From: Niveibacterium umoris
Lineage (GTDB): Bacteria; Pseudomonadota; Gammaproteobacteria; Burkholderiales; Rhodocyclaceae
Direction of reading: 5' to 3'
NCBI RefSeq assembly: GCF_014197015.1
Contig: NZ_JACIET010000001.1
Coordinates: forward strand, 2,170,001 to 2,234,000
Length of the DNA: 64,000 nt
The position numbers were made by a program, and so were the translations under genes. This document shows, piece after piece, positions 27,055 through 37,098 of this stretch. Numbering within the stretch: position 1 is the stretch's first letter; every line of letters begins with the position of its first letter. The notes beneath the pieces were generated by a model. It saw only the letters and a list, made by a program, of their open reading frames with translations. It did no database searches and had not been told where the DNA came from.

Positions 27055-28716
27055 ATGCGGGATATCACCATCAAGGCACAGGTCTGGCTGCTCGGCGCGG
27101 TCGCCGTGGTCGGCATCCTGGTCGCCGCCGTTTTCGGAATCGTGACGCTGTCGGGCGTCGAAGCGCGGCAGGAGGCTGCGCTGCTGGATGTCAGCCAGGG
27201 CATGCGCCAGCTGGTGGCGGTCGAAACCGCCGCGGTGGACTTCAAGACCCAGGTTCAGGAATGGAAGAACATCCTGATTCGCGGCAACAACGCCGAGGAA
27301 TATGAGAAGCACCTGAAGGCCTTCAACGCCCGCCAAGCCGGTGTGCAGCAAGGGCTCGGCAAGACGCGCGATGAGATCAAGGCCGAGAACGACCCCAGCA
27401 ATGCCGAGGTGCTCCAGATGCTCGATGCCGTCATCAAGGAGCATGCGGCCCTGGGCGAGCTCTACCAGAGTGCGCTTTCCGGCTTTGACAAGGGTGACCC
27501 CGGCGCCGGACTGAAGCTCGATGCCCAGCTCAAGGGCAAGGACCGCCCGGCCGCGAAAGCCATGTCAGACCTCGTCGCCCGGATGGAAAAGGGTGAGCGC
27601 GCGCATCTCGAATCCCAGATTGCCGAGGGCCACGCTAACTACCTGCAGTCGCGTAATTTCCTGGTGGTGGTTACCGTGATCGCGGCGGTGATCGCGTTTG
27701 CGCTGGCGCTGACCGCATCGCGCCGGATCGTGCACCAGATTGCCGTCGTGCAGCGCACCACCGAGCAGGCGCGCACCGACCTCGACCTGACCCGGCGCAT
27801 CCCGTTGCACGGTCGCGACGAGATGGGCCAGGTTGCCAGCGCGGTGAATGCCTTGCTCGACGAGTTCCAGAAGGTCGTCGGGGGCATGAAGCAAAGCGCC
27901 GAGGAAGTGCTGCACACCGCCGGCACGCTGACCCACTCGGTCGACACGCTCGCAAGCTCAGTCGACAGCCAGAACGACGCCACCAACAGCATGGCCGCAT
28001 CGGTCGAGGAACTTGCGGTCACCGCATCCCATGTGTCAGACGCGGCCACCGCCGCAGAGGACACCGCGCAGTCGTCGCTGAGCCACGCCGAGAACGGCGC
28101 CCGCGTCATCGGTGAGACCGCGCAGCGGATGGATGCGATGGCCAATACCGTGCGCGGCACCTCGCAGTCGATGACATCGCTGGGCCAGCGCACCGACGAA
28201 ATCGGCAGCATCGCCAGCGTCATCAAGGAGATCGCAGACCAGACCAACCTGCTCGCGCTCAATGCCGCGATCGAGGCGGCGCGCGCCGGGGAACAGGGGC
28301 GCGGCTTCGCGGTGGTGGCCGACGAAGTGCGCAAACTTGCCGAGCGCACCACCGGCGCAACCGGCCAGATCAGCGGCCTGATCGCGGCAATCCAGTCAGA
28401 CAGCCGCAAGGCCATCGACGACATGCACGCCCTGGTTCAACAGGTCAGCGAGACCGCCGAAGTGACGCTGGCGGCGGGCTCGGCGATGGAGAGCATCCAG
28501 GGTGGCTCGCGTCAGGTGCTGGGTGTCTCGCGCGATATCCGCAATGCGCTGAAGGAACAGAGTTCGGCGAGCGAACTCATCGCCAAGCAGGTCGAGGTCA
28601 TCGCGGCGATGAGCGAGGAAAACACCGAGGCCATGCGCCAGACCCGCGAAGCCTCCCACGGCCTCAGCGCGCTCTCGCGGGCGATGCACGAATCGGCCGA
28701 TCGCTTCCGCGCATAG
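27055..28716 (+). CDS. Methyl-accepting chemotaxis protein
   Basis: A 553-residue chemoreceptor. TM1 is about 10-32, followed by a helical periplasmic sensor with the motif [16 protein letters not shown] at 63-78. TM2 is near 200-222 ([18 protein letters not shown]), then a HAMP domain ([21 protein letters not shown]) and the signalling hairpin with tip [20 protein letters not shown]. No C-terminal pentapeptide for CheR tethering is visible. It is closely related to the second receptor 3 kb downstream, with the same sensor motif. A FliA-type promoter precedes it. Ligand unknown. Confidence 0.93.
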   Translation: MRDITIKAQVWLLGAVAVVGILVAAVFGIVTLSGVEARQEAALLDVSQGMRQLVAVETAAVDFKTQVQEWKNILIRGNNAEEYEKHLKAFNARQAGVQQGLGKTRDEIKAENDPSNAEVLQMLDAVIKEHAALGELYQSALSGFDKGDPGAGLKLDAQLKGKDRPAAKAMSDLVARMEKGERAHLESQIAEGHANYLQSRNFLVVVTVIAAVIAFALALTASRRIVHQIAVVQRTTEQARTDLDLTRRIPLHGRDEMGQVASAVNALLDEFQKVVGGMKQSAEEVLHTAGTLTHSVDTLASSVDSQNDATNSMAASVEELAVTASHVSDAATAAEDTAQSSLSHAENGARVIGETAQRMDAMANTVRGTSQSMTSLGQRTDEIGSIASVIKEIADQTNLLALNAAIEAARAGEQGRGFAVVADEVRKLAERTTGATGQISGLIAAIQSDSRKAIDDMHALVQQVSETAEVTLAAGSAMESIQGGSRQVLGVSRDIRNALKEQSSASELIAKQVEVIAAMSEENTEAMRQTREASHGLSALSRAMHESADRFRA

Positions 28717-28734
28717 GCTTTCCGCCAGCACCGG

Positions 28735-28759
28735 GATCCGGAGCAGCAGACTCCGGATC
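28735..28759. terminator. Hairpin between convergent chemoreceptor and rtcB genes
   Basis: A 9-bp perfect stem, GATCCGGAG and CTCCGGATC, with a 7-base loop, fills the 43-bp gap between the two convergent stops. There is no long T tract on either side, so it is at best a modest bidirectional terminator. Confidence 0.45.
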
Positions 28760-29971
<1,212 letters not shown>

Positions 29972-30064
29972 CTGATTCCGTTTCTGCCGGGTCGCTGCGC
30001 GCGAACGCACGCCTCACCGCATCCCGGACCCAAGTCTGGCAATGGTACAATCCGCGCCCTCGGT

Positions 30065-30139
30065 GCCACCGTAGTTCAATGGATAGAACGGCCGCCTCCT
30101 AAGCGGCAGATACAGGTTCGATTCCTGTCGGAGGCACCA
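30065..30139 (+). tRNA. tRNA-Arg (anticodon CCU)
   Basis: A complete cloverleaf with encoded CCA: acceptor GCCACCG/CGGAGGC, D stem GTTC/GAAC, anticodon stem GCCGC/GCGGC around loop CTCCTAA (anticodon CCT), five-base variable loop AGATA, and T arm ACAGG-TTCGATT-CCTGT, discriminator A73. The fourth acceptor pair is A opposite A (positions 4-69), a mismatch in an otherwise perfect stem. The anticodon reads AGG. Confidence 0.95.
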
Positions 30140-30152
30140 CCGGATTGCCCGC

Positions 30153-30173
30153 AAGCCCGCCCTAGGCGGGCTT
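30153..30173 (+). terminator. Intrinsic terminator after tRNA-Arg
   Basis: A 9-bp stem, AAGCCCGCC and GGCGGGCTT, with a CTA loop, followed by TGTCGTTT. It lies 14 bp after the tRNA CCA end. The T tract is broken but the stem is strong. Confidence 0.6.
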
Positions 30174-30251
30174 TGTCGTTTCCTGACTGCGAAAACCGTG
30201 CCGCGGGTATAGCCATCGAGGACGCAATCGATCTATTGTTTGATCCTGCTG

Positions 30252-30273
30252 CGCGCTTGCGCGGGCCTTTTTT
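30252..30273 (+). terminator. Possible small terminator or attenuator hairpin
   Basis: CGCG-CTTG-CGCG followed by GGCC and six T residues, 25 bp before the start of the solute-binding protein gene. The stem is only four base pairs, so the call is tentative; it could end tRNA read-through. Confidence 0.3.
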
Positions 30274-30297
30274 CCGATTCGGTGCGGGAGGATGAAC

Positions 30298-31083
30298 ATG
30301 TTCTTGTTGCTGCTGCGCCGCGCAATCGCTGCAGTCGCCTGCATCTGGTGTTCCATGGCGCTCGCGGCCGCCGATAGCCCGACGACCAAGGTTTATGGCG
30401 TCGAGATCCCGCCGCTGATCATGAACACGCCCTACGGCAGCACCGGCATCATCGTCGATGTGGTCAAGACGGCTTTCAAGCGCGCGAATCTGAATGTGGA
30501 GATCGAGGTCGTGCCCTGGGCGCGAGGCTTTGCCTTCGTGAAAGAGGGCGAAGGCGACGCCTTGATCCCGACGATTCGTTCGGCCGAACGCGAGGCGTTA
30601 TTCGATTTCCCGGACGAACCGGTGTTCCGGTCAGAGATGAGCTTCTTCCGTTCGGCGCAGGCACCGATCGCGTGGACCGGAAAGCTCGCCGAGCTGCAGG
30701 GGCGCAGTTTCGTGAAATTGCGTGCTGCGCTCTTCGCGCCGGAGTTCGACCAGGCCGTGCGCGATGGCCGGATCAAGTGCGAAGAAACGAATTCGTTTTC
30801 GTCAGCCATCCGCATGGTCGACGCCAACCGCGTGGAGCTTGCGGCCGTGCCCAAGCTGACGGGTTTGCAGATCATTGCCTCCGAGGGCTTGCAAGGCAAG
30901 GTCGTGGCGCTGGAGCCGGCTGCCTTCACTCAGCCCTTCTTCCTCGCGTTCGCGCGCAGGCCCGCGCTGGGAGGCGTGCGCAAACTGATCGATGCAAAAC
31001 TGGCAGAGATGTGGCGCGACGGAACGATTACCGCCATCGTGGACGACTACCGCCGGCGCAACTGGATACCGCCGGCGCGCTAA
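30298..31083 (+). CDS. Periplasmic solute-binding protein, family 3 type
   Basis: A 261-residue exported protein. After a signal peptide (MALAAADS region) come PPLIMNTPYGSTGIIVDVVK, VEIEVVPWARGFAFVKEGEGDALI and a C-terminal lobe ending DDYRRRNWIPPAR, the layout of amino-acid-type SBP_bac_3 proteins and of the solitary betaproteobacterial forms. No permease or ATPase is adjacent, so it may feed a chemoreceptor rather than a transporter; the chemoreceptor gene 175 bp downstream makes that plausible but unproven. ATG 30298 is preferred because GGGAGG lies six bases upstream of it. Confidence 0.82.
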   Translation: MFLLLLRRAIAAVACIWCSMALAAADSPTTKVYGVEIPPLIMNTPYGSTGIIVDVVKTAFKRANLNVEIEVVPWARGFAFVKEGEGDALIPTIRSAEREALFDFPDEPVFRSEMSFFRSAQAPIAWTGKLAELQGRSFVKLRAALFAPEFDQAVRDGRIKCEETNSFSSAIRMVDANRVELAAVPKLTGLQIIASEGLQGKVVALEPAAFTQPFFLAFARRPALGGVRKLIDAKLAEMWRDGTITAIVDDYRRRNWIPPAR

Positions 31084-31167
31084 GTCGACGCTTGCGCAGT
31101 TTCGCGGCTGGAGGCCCCTCTTGGCCGAGGCAAGCGCCTGATCTACGCTTTTGGCGGCACAGAATCC

Positions 31168-31195
31168 TAAGGTTTGTTCGTCACCCTGCCGTTAA
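31168..31195 (+). promoter_or_regulatory. FliA (sigma-28)-like promoter of the second chemoreceptor gene
   Basis: TAAGGTTT (31168-31175), 12-bp spacer, GCCGTTAA (31188-31195). Seven of eight bases match in each box, but the spacer is one base longer than ideal. The -10 box is identical to that of the first chemoreceptor gene. Confidence 0.55.
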
Positions 31196-31257
31196 CATTT
31201 TTTCCGTCGTCGCCCTTGTCCGGGGGCGATCTCGAAGTCGCTCAATGGGAGACCGCC

Positions 31258-32895
31258 ATGTCGCTTCGAAACAAGCTCCTCCTGCTCGCGGCCATCGGCG
31301 CCGCCTGCCTTGTTTTGCTGGGTAGCTACAGCCTGTGGCAGATCCGGTCACTGGGCAGCCAGTTGCACGACAGCCTTGCCACAATGCAGAAGGCCACCCG
31401 TTTGCTGCAGGATGTGGATGGCGCCAATCTGGCGTTCAAGACGCAGGTTCAGGAATGGAAGAACATCCTGATCCGGGGCAACAAGCAGGAGCAGTACGAC
31501 AAGTATTTCAAGCAATTCGGCGAAGAAGAGGAGAAGGTCGCCGCCAAGCTCAAGAGCGCCGCCAAAGCCCTGGGCGAGTTCGGCATGGACCCGGCACTGG
31601 CCCAGAAGGTGCTGACGGAACATGCAACGCTGGGCGGAAAGTATCGTGACGCCTTGAAGGGCTTTGATGCGGCGGACCCGGAAACCGGCAAGAAGGTGGA
31701 CGCTGCGGTGAAGGGTATGGACCGCCCGGTTTCGGCCGCGATCAAGGATCTTTCCGCTGCGGTGGACAAGGCAATCGCCTCACATAGCGAGTCCGCCATG
31801 GCGGGGGCCGCGCAAGGCATCGCCGCGGCGACGCGCTGGATGGTGGCAGGTGCACTGGTTGCCTTGTTGGCCATGCTTGGCGGCAGCGTGCTCCTGTCAG
31901 GCGCGATCATTCGCCCTGTCTTGCGGCTCGACTCGGTAATGACGCAAGTCGCCGGCGAGTGGGACCTTCGCACCCGCGCCTCGCTGCACGGGCGGGATGA
32001 AATCGCCCACTGCGGGCAAGCGCTGGATTCGATGCTCACCCGCTTTCAGGAAACCATCTCCAGCCTGGCTGCGGAGGCGAACCGGGTACGGTCCGAGACA
32101 CGCGCGGTATCGGATGCGCTCACCAATCTCGGGACGAGCGCAAACGTTCAGAGCGACGCCACGTCGGCGGTCGCCGCTGCGGTCGAGCAGCTGACGGTGG
32201 CCGTCGGCCAGGTAACGGATTCGTCGGACGAAGCACGGCGGCTCGCGCAACAGTCACTCGCCCTGTGCGCCACCGGGCGCGAGTCGATCGGTAGCACTGC
32301 ACGCGAAATGGGCGCGATCGCCGATCGGGTGTCGGATACCGCAGGCCTGCTGCATGAACTGGGCGCCCAGTCGCTTGCGATCAACGGGATTGTGAACACG
32401 GTGAAGGAAATTGCGGATCAGACCAATCTGCTTGCGCTGAACGCAGCAATCGAGGCGGCGCGTGCAGGCGAACAAGGCCGTGGATTCGCAGTCGTCGCAG
32501 ATGAAGTCCGCAAGCTCGCCGAAAAGACAGCGCACTCCACCGGCGAAATCGCCGACCTGGTCGCCAAGATTCAGGCGAGCAGCCAGCGCGCTGTCACAAA
32601 CGTCGGAGAAATCGTCGAAGAGGTGAAGGCGCAGCAGGTGCGCACCAGCGATGCAGACAAGGCGATCGGGTCGATCACCGAAGCGGCACAGCAAGCAAAC
32701 AGCGCCGCGTCGCGCATCGCAGAAGCCTTGGCCGAACAGGCCAGCGCGAGTCAGTCGATCGCGCAGCAAGTGGAGCGGATCGCAAACATGTGCGAAGACA
32801 ACTCCGCGGGCGCTCGCCAGATCGGAGGCAGCGCGGGGGTGCTCGCCGAGTTGGCACAACGCCTGGACCAGCAGGCTTCACGCTTCAAGGTTTGA
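31258..32895 (+). CDS. Methyl-accepting chemotaxis protein (paralogue)
   Basis: A 545-residue chemoreceptor with the same architecture as the one at 27055: TM1 about 7-27, a helical periplasmic sensor with [16 protein letters not shown] at 60-75, TM2 near 200-220 ([20 protein letters not shown]), HAMP ([19 protein letters not shown]) and the conserved hairpin tip [20 protein letters not shown]. Start ATG 31258 has GGGAGA seven bases upstream. The periplasmic domains diverge outside the shared motif, suggesting different ligands after duplication. It is convergent with sspB. Confidence 0.93.
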   Translation: MSLRNKLLLLAAIGAACLVLLGSYSLWQIRSLGSQLHDSLATMQKATRLLQDVDGANLAFKTQVQEWKNILIRGNKQEQYDKYFKQFGEEEEKVAAKLKSAAKALGEFGMDPALAQKVLTEHATLGGKYRDALKGFDAADPETGKKVDAAVKGMDRPVSAAIKDLSAAVDKAIASHSESAMAGAAQGIAAATRWMVAGALVALLAMLGGSVLLSGAIIRPVLRLDSVMTQVAGEWDLRTRASLHGRDEIAHCGQALDSMLTRFQETISSLAAEANRVRSETRAVSDALTNLGTSANVQSDATSAVAAAVEQLTVAVGQVTDSSDEARRLAQQSLALCATGRESIGSTAREMGAIADRVSDTAGLLHELGAQSLAINGIVNTVKEIADQTNLLALNAAIEAARAGEQGRGFAVVADEVRKLAEKTAHSTGEIADLVAKIQASSQRAVTNVGEIVEEVKAQQVRTSDADKAIGSITEAAQQANSAASRIAEALAEQASASQSIAQQVERIANMCEDNSAGARQIGGSAGVLAELAQRLDQQASRFKV

Positions 32896-32901
32896 GTAAG
32901 A

Positions 32902-32924
32902 AAACGGCCCTGAACGGGCCGTTT
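32902..32924. terminator. Bidirectional intrinsic terminator
   Basis: A 9-bp perfect stem, AAACGGCCC and GGGCCGTTT, with a 5-base loop, in the 35-bp gap between the convergent chemoreceptor and sspB genes. On the minus strand it is followed by TCTTAC-rich sequence, on the plus strand by GATTGC, so both directions have partial T tracts. Confidence 0.7.
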
Positions 32925-32930
32925 GATTGC

Positions 32931-33377
32931 TTACTTGATGATCCGCAGGCGCGGCTTGCCACCATCGGTGGGCGGCGGCTCGGGGCTTTTCGCTTCGCCC
33001 TGCCCCGCTTCGTCGGGCGCAGCTTCGGCCACCGCGTCGGCGTCAGCCTCCGTCGCCGAACGTGCCTCGACCTCGAATGCCATCCCCTGCCCGTTCTCAC
33101 GGGCATAGATCGCGGCGATGTTGGCGATTGGCACATACAGCATCTGCGCGACACCACCAAAGCGTGCCTGGCAGCTCAGCGCCTCATTGTCGAGGTTGAA
33201 CTGGTTGGTAGCGTCTGGCGCGATGTTGAGCACGATCTGTCCGTCACGCACGAAGGCGCGCGGCACCCTGACAGTGTCATCCACCATCACGGCAACATGC
33301 GGCGTGAAGCCCGAATCCACACACCATTCATACAACGCACGAATCAGGTAGGGTTTTGTTGAAGGGATCTCGCTCAT
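32931..33377 (-). CDS. sspB: ClpXP protease specificity-enhancing factor SspB
   Basis: A 148-residue adaptor that binds ssrA-tagged proteins and delivers them to ClpXP. The N-terminal peptide-binding domain (STKPYLIRALYEWCVDSGFTP, short core PYLIRALYEWC) ends with the segment FGGVAQMLYVPIANIAAIYARENGQGM. A disordered Ala/Glu/Pro-rich linker follows, then the ClpX-binding tail GKPRLRIIK. All functional elements are present. It follows sspA in the usual order. Confidence 0.95.
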   Translation of the reverse strand: MSEIPSTKPYLIRALYEWCVDSGFTPHVAVMVDDTVRVPRAFVRDGQIVLNIAPDATNQFNLDNEALSCQARFGGVAQMLYVPIANIAAIYARENGQGMAFEVEARSATEADADAVAEAAPDEAGQGEAKSPEPPPTDGGKPRLRIIK

Positions 33378-33510
33378 CTCAGCTGCTCGTCACACTCTGG
33401 GAAAGGTCACCATCGGCATCAGCGCGGGCGGCTCGCCGCCACGAAACGGCGCCCATCTGAAGGACAGGCGCTGCATCGGTCAGACGAGCCGAACCATGCC
33501 GGCGCGAGGC

Positions 33511-34107
33511 TTAGCGACGCATCGCCCGTTCAGAGGGCGTCAGCGCGTCGATGAAACCCTGACGCGAGAACACGCGTTCGGCATACTTGGCGAGCGGTGC
33601 GGCCGTCTTCGGCAGATCGATACCGTAGTGCTCCAGGCGCCACAGCAGCGGTGCAATCGCGACGTCGAGCATCGAGAACTCTTCGCCCAGCATGAACTTT
33701 TGCTTCACGAACATCGGCGCCAGTTGCACCAACTGGTCGCGAACATGGGCACGGTTCTTTTCGACGCCCTTGGCGTTCTTTTCCAGCGCCTCGATGTGCG
33801 AGAACAGCTCCTGCTCCAGCGAATGCAAAAGCTGGCGAGCCTTGGCACGCATGATCGGGTCGGCCGGCATCAGTTGCGGATGCGGAAAACGCTCGTCGAT
33901 GTATTCGTTGATGATGTTCGGTTCATAGAGAACCAGATCCCGGTCGACCAGCACAGGCACGCGGTTGTACGGATTGATGACCGCAATGTCCTCGGGCTTG
34001 TTGAAGAGGTCGACGTCGATAACCTGGAAGTCCATGCCCTTTTCGTAGAGCACGATCCGGCAGCGGTGGCTGAAGGGGTCCGTCGTACCGGAGTACAGGT
34101 TCATCAT
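33511..34107 (-). CDS. sspA: Stringent starvation protein A (SspA)
   Basis: A 198-residue glutathione-transferase-fold protein that associates with RNA polymerase during starvation. N-terminal thioredoxin-like part MMNLYSGTTDPFSHRCRIVL, then NPYNRVPVLVDRD and YEPNIINEYIDERFPHPQLM, then a helical C-terminal domain. The frame continues to a TTG at 34116, but ATG 34107 matches the family beginning and has GGGGA upstream. It sits between the cytochrome bc1 operon and sspB, the standard betaproteobacterial order. Confidence 0.95.
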   Translation of the reverse strand: MMNLYSGTTDPFSHRCRIVLYEKGMDFQVIDVDLFNKPEDIAVINPYNRVPVLVDRDLVLYEPNIINEYIDERFPHPQLMPADPIMRAKARQLLHSLEQELFSHIEALEKNAKGVEKNRAHVRDQLVQLAPMFVKQKFMLGEEFSMLDVAIAPLLWRLEHYGIDLPKTAAPLAKYAERVFSRQGFIDALTPSERAMRR

Positions 34108-34148
34108 CGTAGGCAATCCCCGCGAAGTAAGTTAAATCAGAAATGGAC

Positions 34149-34172
34149 GACGCGCCGCACGGGCGGCGCGTC
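34149..34172 (-). terminator. Hairpin between petC and sspA
   Basis: A 10-bp perfect GC-rich stem, GACGCGCCGC and GCGGCGCGTC, with a 4-base loop, in the 112-bp gap. A run of T is lacking, so it probably attenuates rather than fully terminates transcription from the pet operon into sspA. Confidence 0.45.
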
Positions 34173-34219
34173 TTGCAAGCCTCGCCGCAGGTGACTCGCG
34201 TCACCCGCAGGTACACGGC

Positions 34220-34987
34220 TTAGTGAACGTCTTTCCAGTAGGCTTTCTTGAGCAGATAAGTCAGCGCCGCCAGCAACAGCAGCACGCCGATCACAACCAG
34301 CCCGATCTGCTTGCGCGTCTGCTGCGCAGGCTCACCCATCCAGACGATGAAGGACACCAGGTCCGCCACGTTCTGGTCGTACTGCTCCTTGTTCAGCGAA
34401 CCCGGCTTGACGACCTCGAAGCCCTCGAAGTGCTTGGTCTTGTTGCCATGACCATCGTCCTGCTCGGCGAAGTGCGCGACCTGCTGGCCTTGCAACTCCC
34501 ACAGCACGTGCGGCATGCCGACGTTTTCGAAGACGGTGTTGTTCCAGCCGGTCGGGCGCTTGTCGTCACGGTAGAAACTGCGCAGGTAGGTGTACAGCCA
34601 GTCTGCGCCGCTGCCGAACTCGGAGGCGCGGGCGCGCGCGATCACTGTCAGATCGGGCGGAGCGACGCCAAACCACTGCTTGGCTTCGTCACGCTGGATC
34701 GCGACCTTCATCGGCTCACCAACCTTTTCGGCGGTGAACATCAGGTTGTCGCGGATCTGGTCTTCGGTCAGGCCGATGTCACGCAAACGGTTGTAGCGCA
34801 GGTAGCTGGCGCCGTGGCAGCTGAGGCAGTAGTTGACGAACAGCTTGGCGCCGTTCTGCAGCGACTTGTTCTCGAAACTGACCGGCGCTTTGTCCAGATG
34901 CAGTTCCGGACCGCTGGCCAAGGCCACCAGCGGCGCGGCAAAGGCGGCAACCGCCAGCGTGCGCAGGAATTTCATCGTGCGGCTCAT
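34220..34987 (-). CDS. petC: Ubiquinol-cytochrome c reductase, cytochrome c1
   Basis: A 255-residue membrane-anchored cytochrome. Signal sequence, then the heme c site CLSCHGAS, then the conserved region GVAPPDLTVIARAR and the sixth-ligand Met in the segment NVGMPHVLWELQGQQ, and a C-terminal anchor helix (QIGLVVIGVLLLLAALTYLL). It accepts electrons from the Rieske protein and passes them to soluble cytochrome c. Its ATG overlaps the cytochrome b stop as ATGA. Third gene of petABC. Confidence 0.96.
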   Translation of the reverse strand: MSRTMKFLRTLAVAAFAAPLVALASGPELHLDKAPVSFENKSLQNGAKLFVNYCLSCHGASYLRYNRLRDIGLTEDQIRDNLMFTAEKVGEPMKVAIQRDEAKQWFGVAPPDLTVIARARASEFGSGADWLYTYLRSFYRDDKRPTGWNNTVFENVGMPHVLWELQGQQVAHFAEQDDGHGNKTKHFEGFEVVKPGSLNKEQYDQNVADLVSFIVWMGEPAQQTRKQIGLVVIGVLLLLAALTYLLKKAYWKDVH

Positions 34988-36366
34988 TTCCAGGTCACCC
35001 TTTCCGGTTCCGGTTTGGTCTTGTCCAGCTTCGAGTAGATCGGCATCAGCGCGAAGAACAGGAAGTAGAGCACCGTGCAGATCTGGGCCGTCAGGTTACG
35101 GCCCGGGGTCGGCGGCAACACGCCCAGGTAACCCAGGATCACGAAGGCCACGACAAAGATGGCGATCGCGACCTTGGTCAGCGCACCCTTGTAGCGGATC
35201 GACTTGACCGGGCTCTGGTCGAGCCAGGGCAGGAAGGCCAGCACCACGACACCGGCACCCATCATCACGACGCCCCAGAACTTGGCGTCGATGAAGAACA
35301 TGCCCGGGATCACGATCACGGCGACGGCGGTCGCAATCGCCTTGCCGATCGCCGGTGCGCGTAGCAGCGCCCAGACCCAGATCGCAGCAACACCCGCTTG
35401 CAGCACGATCAGGAAGTCGGAGGTCACCGCACGCAGGATCGAGTAGAACGGCGTGAAGTACCAGACGGGCGCGATGTGCGGCGGCGTCTTCAGCGGATCG
35501 GCGGGAATGAAGTTGTTGAACTCCAGGAAGTAACCGCCGCCTTCCGGCGCGAAGAAGATGATCGCGGAGAACACGATCAGGAAGACCGCGACGCCGAAGA
35601 TGTCCTTCACCGTGTAGTACGGGTGGAACGGGATGCCGTCGAGCGGAATGCCGTTGGCGTCCTTCTTCTTCTTGATCTCGACGCCGTCCGGGTTGTTCGA
35701 GCCGACTTCGTGCAGCGCAACGAGGTGGGCAGCCACCAGACCCAGCAGTACCAGCGGCACCGCGATGACGTGGAAGGAGAAGAAGCGGTTCAGCGTCGCG
35801 TCGCTCACCACGAAGTCACCACGGATCCAGATCGACAGATCCGGCCCGATCAGCGGAATCGCGGAAAACAGGTTCACGATCACCTGCGCACCCCAGAACG
35901 ACATCTGGCCCCACGGCAGCAGGTAGCCCATGAAGGCTTCGGCCATCAGGCACAGGAAGATCAGCGCGCCGAAAATCCACACCAGTTCGCGCGGCTTGCG
36001 GTAGGAACCGTAGAGCAGCCCGCGGAACATGTGCATGTACACGACGATGAAGAACGCCGAGGCGCCGGTCGAGTGCATGTAGCGGATGATCCAGCCGCCC
36101 GGCACGTCGCGCATGATGTACTCGACGCTGGCGAAGGCCACCGGCACGCCGGCCGCATTCAGCGAGGCATCCGGCTTGTAGTGCATGACCAGGAAAATGC
36201 CGGTCACGATCTGGATCACCAGCACCAGCAGCGCCAGCGAGCCGAAGAAATACCAGAAGTTGAAGTTCTTCGGTGCGTAGTACTCGGCCAGATGGGCCTT
36301 GTAGGTCGACGTCAGCGGAAAGCGCTCGTCAATCCAGTTCAGCAATGCCTGTGACTTGCTCGTCAT
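34984..36366 (-). CDS. petB: Ubiquinol-cytochrome c reductase, cytochrome b
   Basis: A 460-residue integral membrane subunit holding hemes bL and bH and the quinone sites. Visible elements include GIFLVMHYKPD, heme-ligand His residues in YMHSTGASAFFIVVYMHMFRG (two per helix), GYLLPWGQMSFWGAQVI and the Qo-site motif of the PEWY type given here as PVWYFTPFYSILRA. The PVWY variant of PEWY is common in Betaproteobacteria. It begins 3 bp after petA and overlaps petC by ATGA. Confidence 0.96.
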   Translation of the reverse strand: MTSKSQALLNWIDERFPLTSTYKAHLAEYYAPKNFNFWYFFGSLALLVLVIQIVTGIFLVMHYKPDASLNAAGVPVAFASVEYIMRDVPGGWIIRYMHSTGASAFFIVVYMHMFRGLLYGSYRKPRELVWIFGALIFLCLMAEAFMGYLLPWGQMSFWGAQVIVNLFSAIPLIGPDLSIWIRGDFVVSDATLNRFFSFHVIAVPLVLLGLVAAHLVALHEVGSNNPDGVEIKKKKDANGIPLDGIPFHPYYTVKDIFGVAVFLIVFSAIIFFAPEGGGYFLEFNNFIPADPLKTPPHIAPVWYFTPFYSILRAVTSDFLIVLQAGVAAIWVWALLRAPAIGKAIATAVAVIVIPGMFFIDAKFWGVVMMGAGVVVLAFLPWLDQSPVKSIRYKGALTKVAIAIFVVAFVILGYLGVLPPTPGRNLTAQICTVLYFLFFALMPIYSKLDKTKPEPERVTWK

Positions 36367-36369
36367 GGC

Positions 36370-36966
36370 TTAGGCCCCCTTGCTGTCGTCGCCGATCAGC
36401 AGCTTGGTGTCGGCGAGATACTTGTGCGGCGGAATCGGCAGGTTGTCCGGCGCCGGCTTGTTCTTGAACACGCGGCCTGCGAGGTCGAAGGTCGAGCCAT
36501 GGCACGGGCACAGGAAGCCGCCCTTCCATTCCGGGCCCATGCCACTCTCGGCACCGGGCTGGAACTTGGAACTCGGCGAACACCCGAGGTGGGTGCAGAT
36601 GCCGATGGTGACCAGATACTCTTCCTTGAGCGAGCGGTGCGTGTTCTTGCAGTACTCGGGCTGTTCGGAACGGACGGAATCCGGATCCGCCACCTCGGCC
36701 TTCACCGCAGCCAGCGATGCCAGCTGTTCCTTGGTGCGGCGCAGAATCCAGACCGGCTTGCCGCGCCATTCAACCGTCATCATTTCGCCTGGCTGAAGCT
36801 TGCTGATGTCAGCCTCGACCGGCGCCCCCGCCGCCTTCGCCCGCTCCGATGGCGTCAGGCTGGCCAGAAACGGCACCGCCGCCCCGACCGCCGCGCCGCC
36901 TCCGACAGCAGCGGTGGCAATGACCAGAGTTCTCCGGCCGTTGTCCGTGTTGTTCTCGTCGCTCAT
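36370..36966 (-). CDS. petA: Ubiquinol-cytochrome c reductase, Rieske iron-sulfur subunit
   Basis: A 198-residue Rieske protein. N-terminal Tat-type leader with RR (NGRRTLVIATAAVGGGAAV) that stays as a membrane anchor, then the two cluster-binding motifs CTHLGC and CPCHGS supplying two Cys and two His to the [2Fe-2S] cluster. First gene of petABC. ATG 36966 was chosen over the upstream frame start. Confidence 0.96.
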   Translation of the reverse strand: MSDENNTDNGRRTLVIATAAVGGGAAVGAAVPFLASLTPSERAKAAGAPVEADISKLQPGEMMTVEWRGKPVWILRRTKEQLASLAAVKAEVADPDSVRSEQPEYCKNTHRSLKEEYLVTIGICTHLGCSPSSKFQPGAESGMGPEWKGGFLCPCHGSTFDLAGRVFKNKPAPDNLPIPPHKYLADTKLLIGDDSKGA

Positions 36967-37026
36967 TAGACCCTCTATCCCCGGTGACACGTCCCGAATG
37001 CAGTAAAACCGCAGAAAAACCGCGGG

Positions 37027-37055
37027 ATTATACCGGAGCGCCCCCCCCGAATGAA
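37027..37055 (-). promoter_or_regulatory. Predicted sigma-70 promoter of petABC
   Basis: On the minus strand TTCATT and a perfect TATAAT are separated by 17 bp, placing the transcript start about 54 bases before the petA ATG. The -35 matches only three of six bases, the -10 all six. Confidence 0.5.
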
Positions 37056-37098
37056 GCCCGCTGACGCGCTTGCAGGCGCCCGACGCCTTGCAGCCCCG

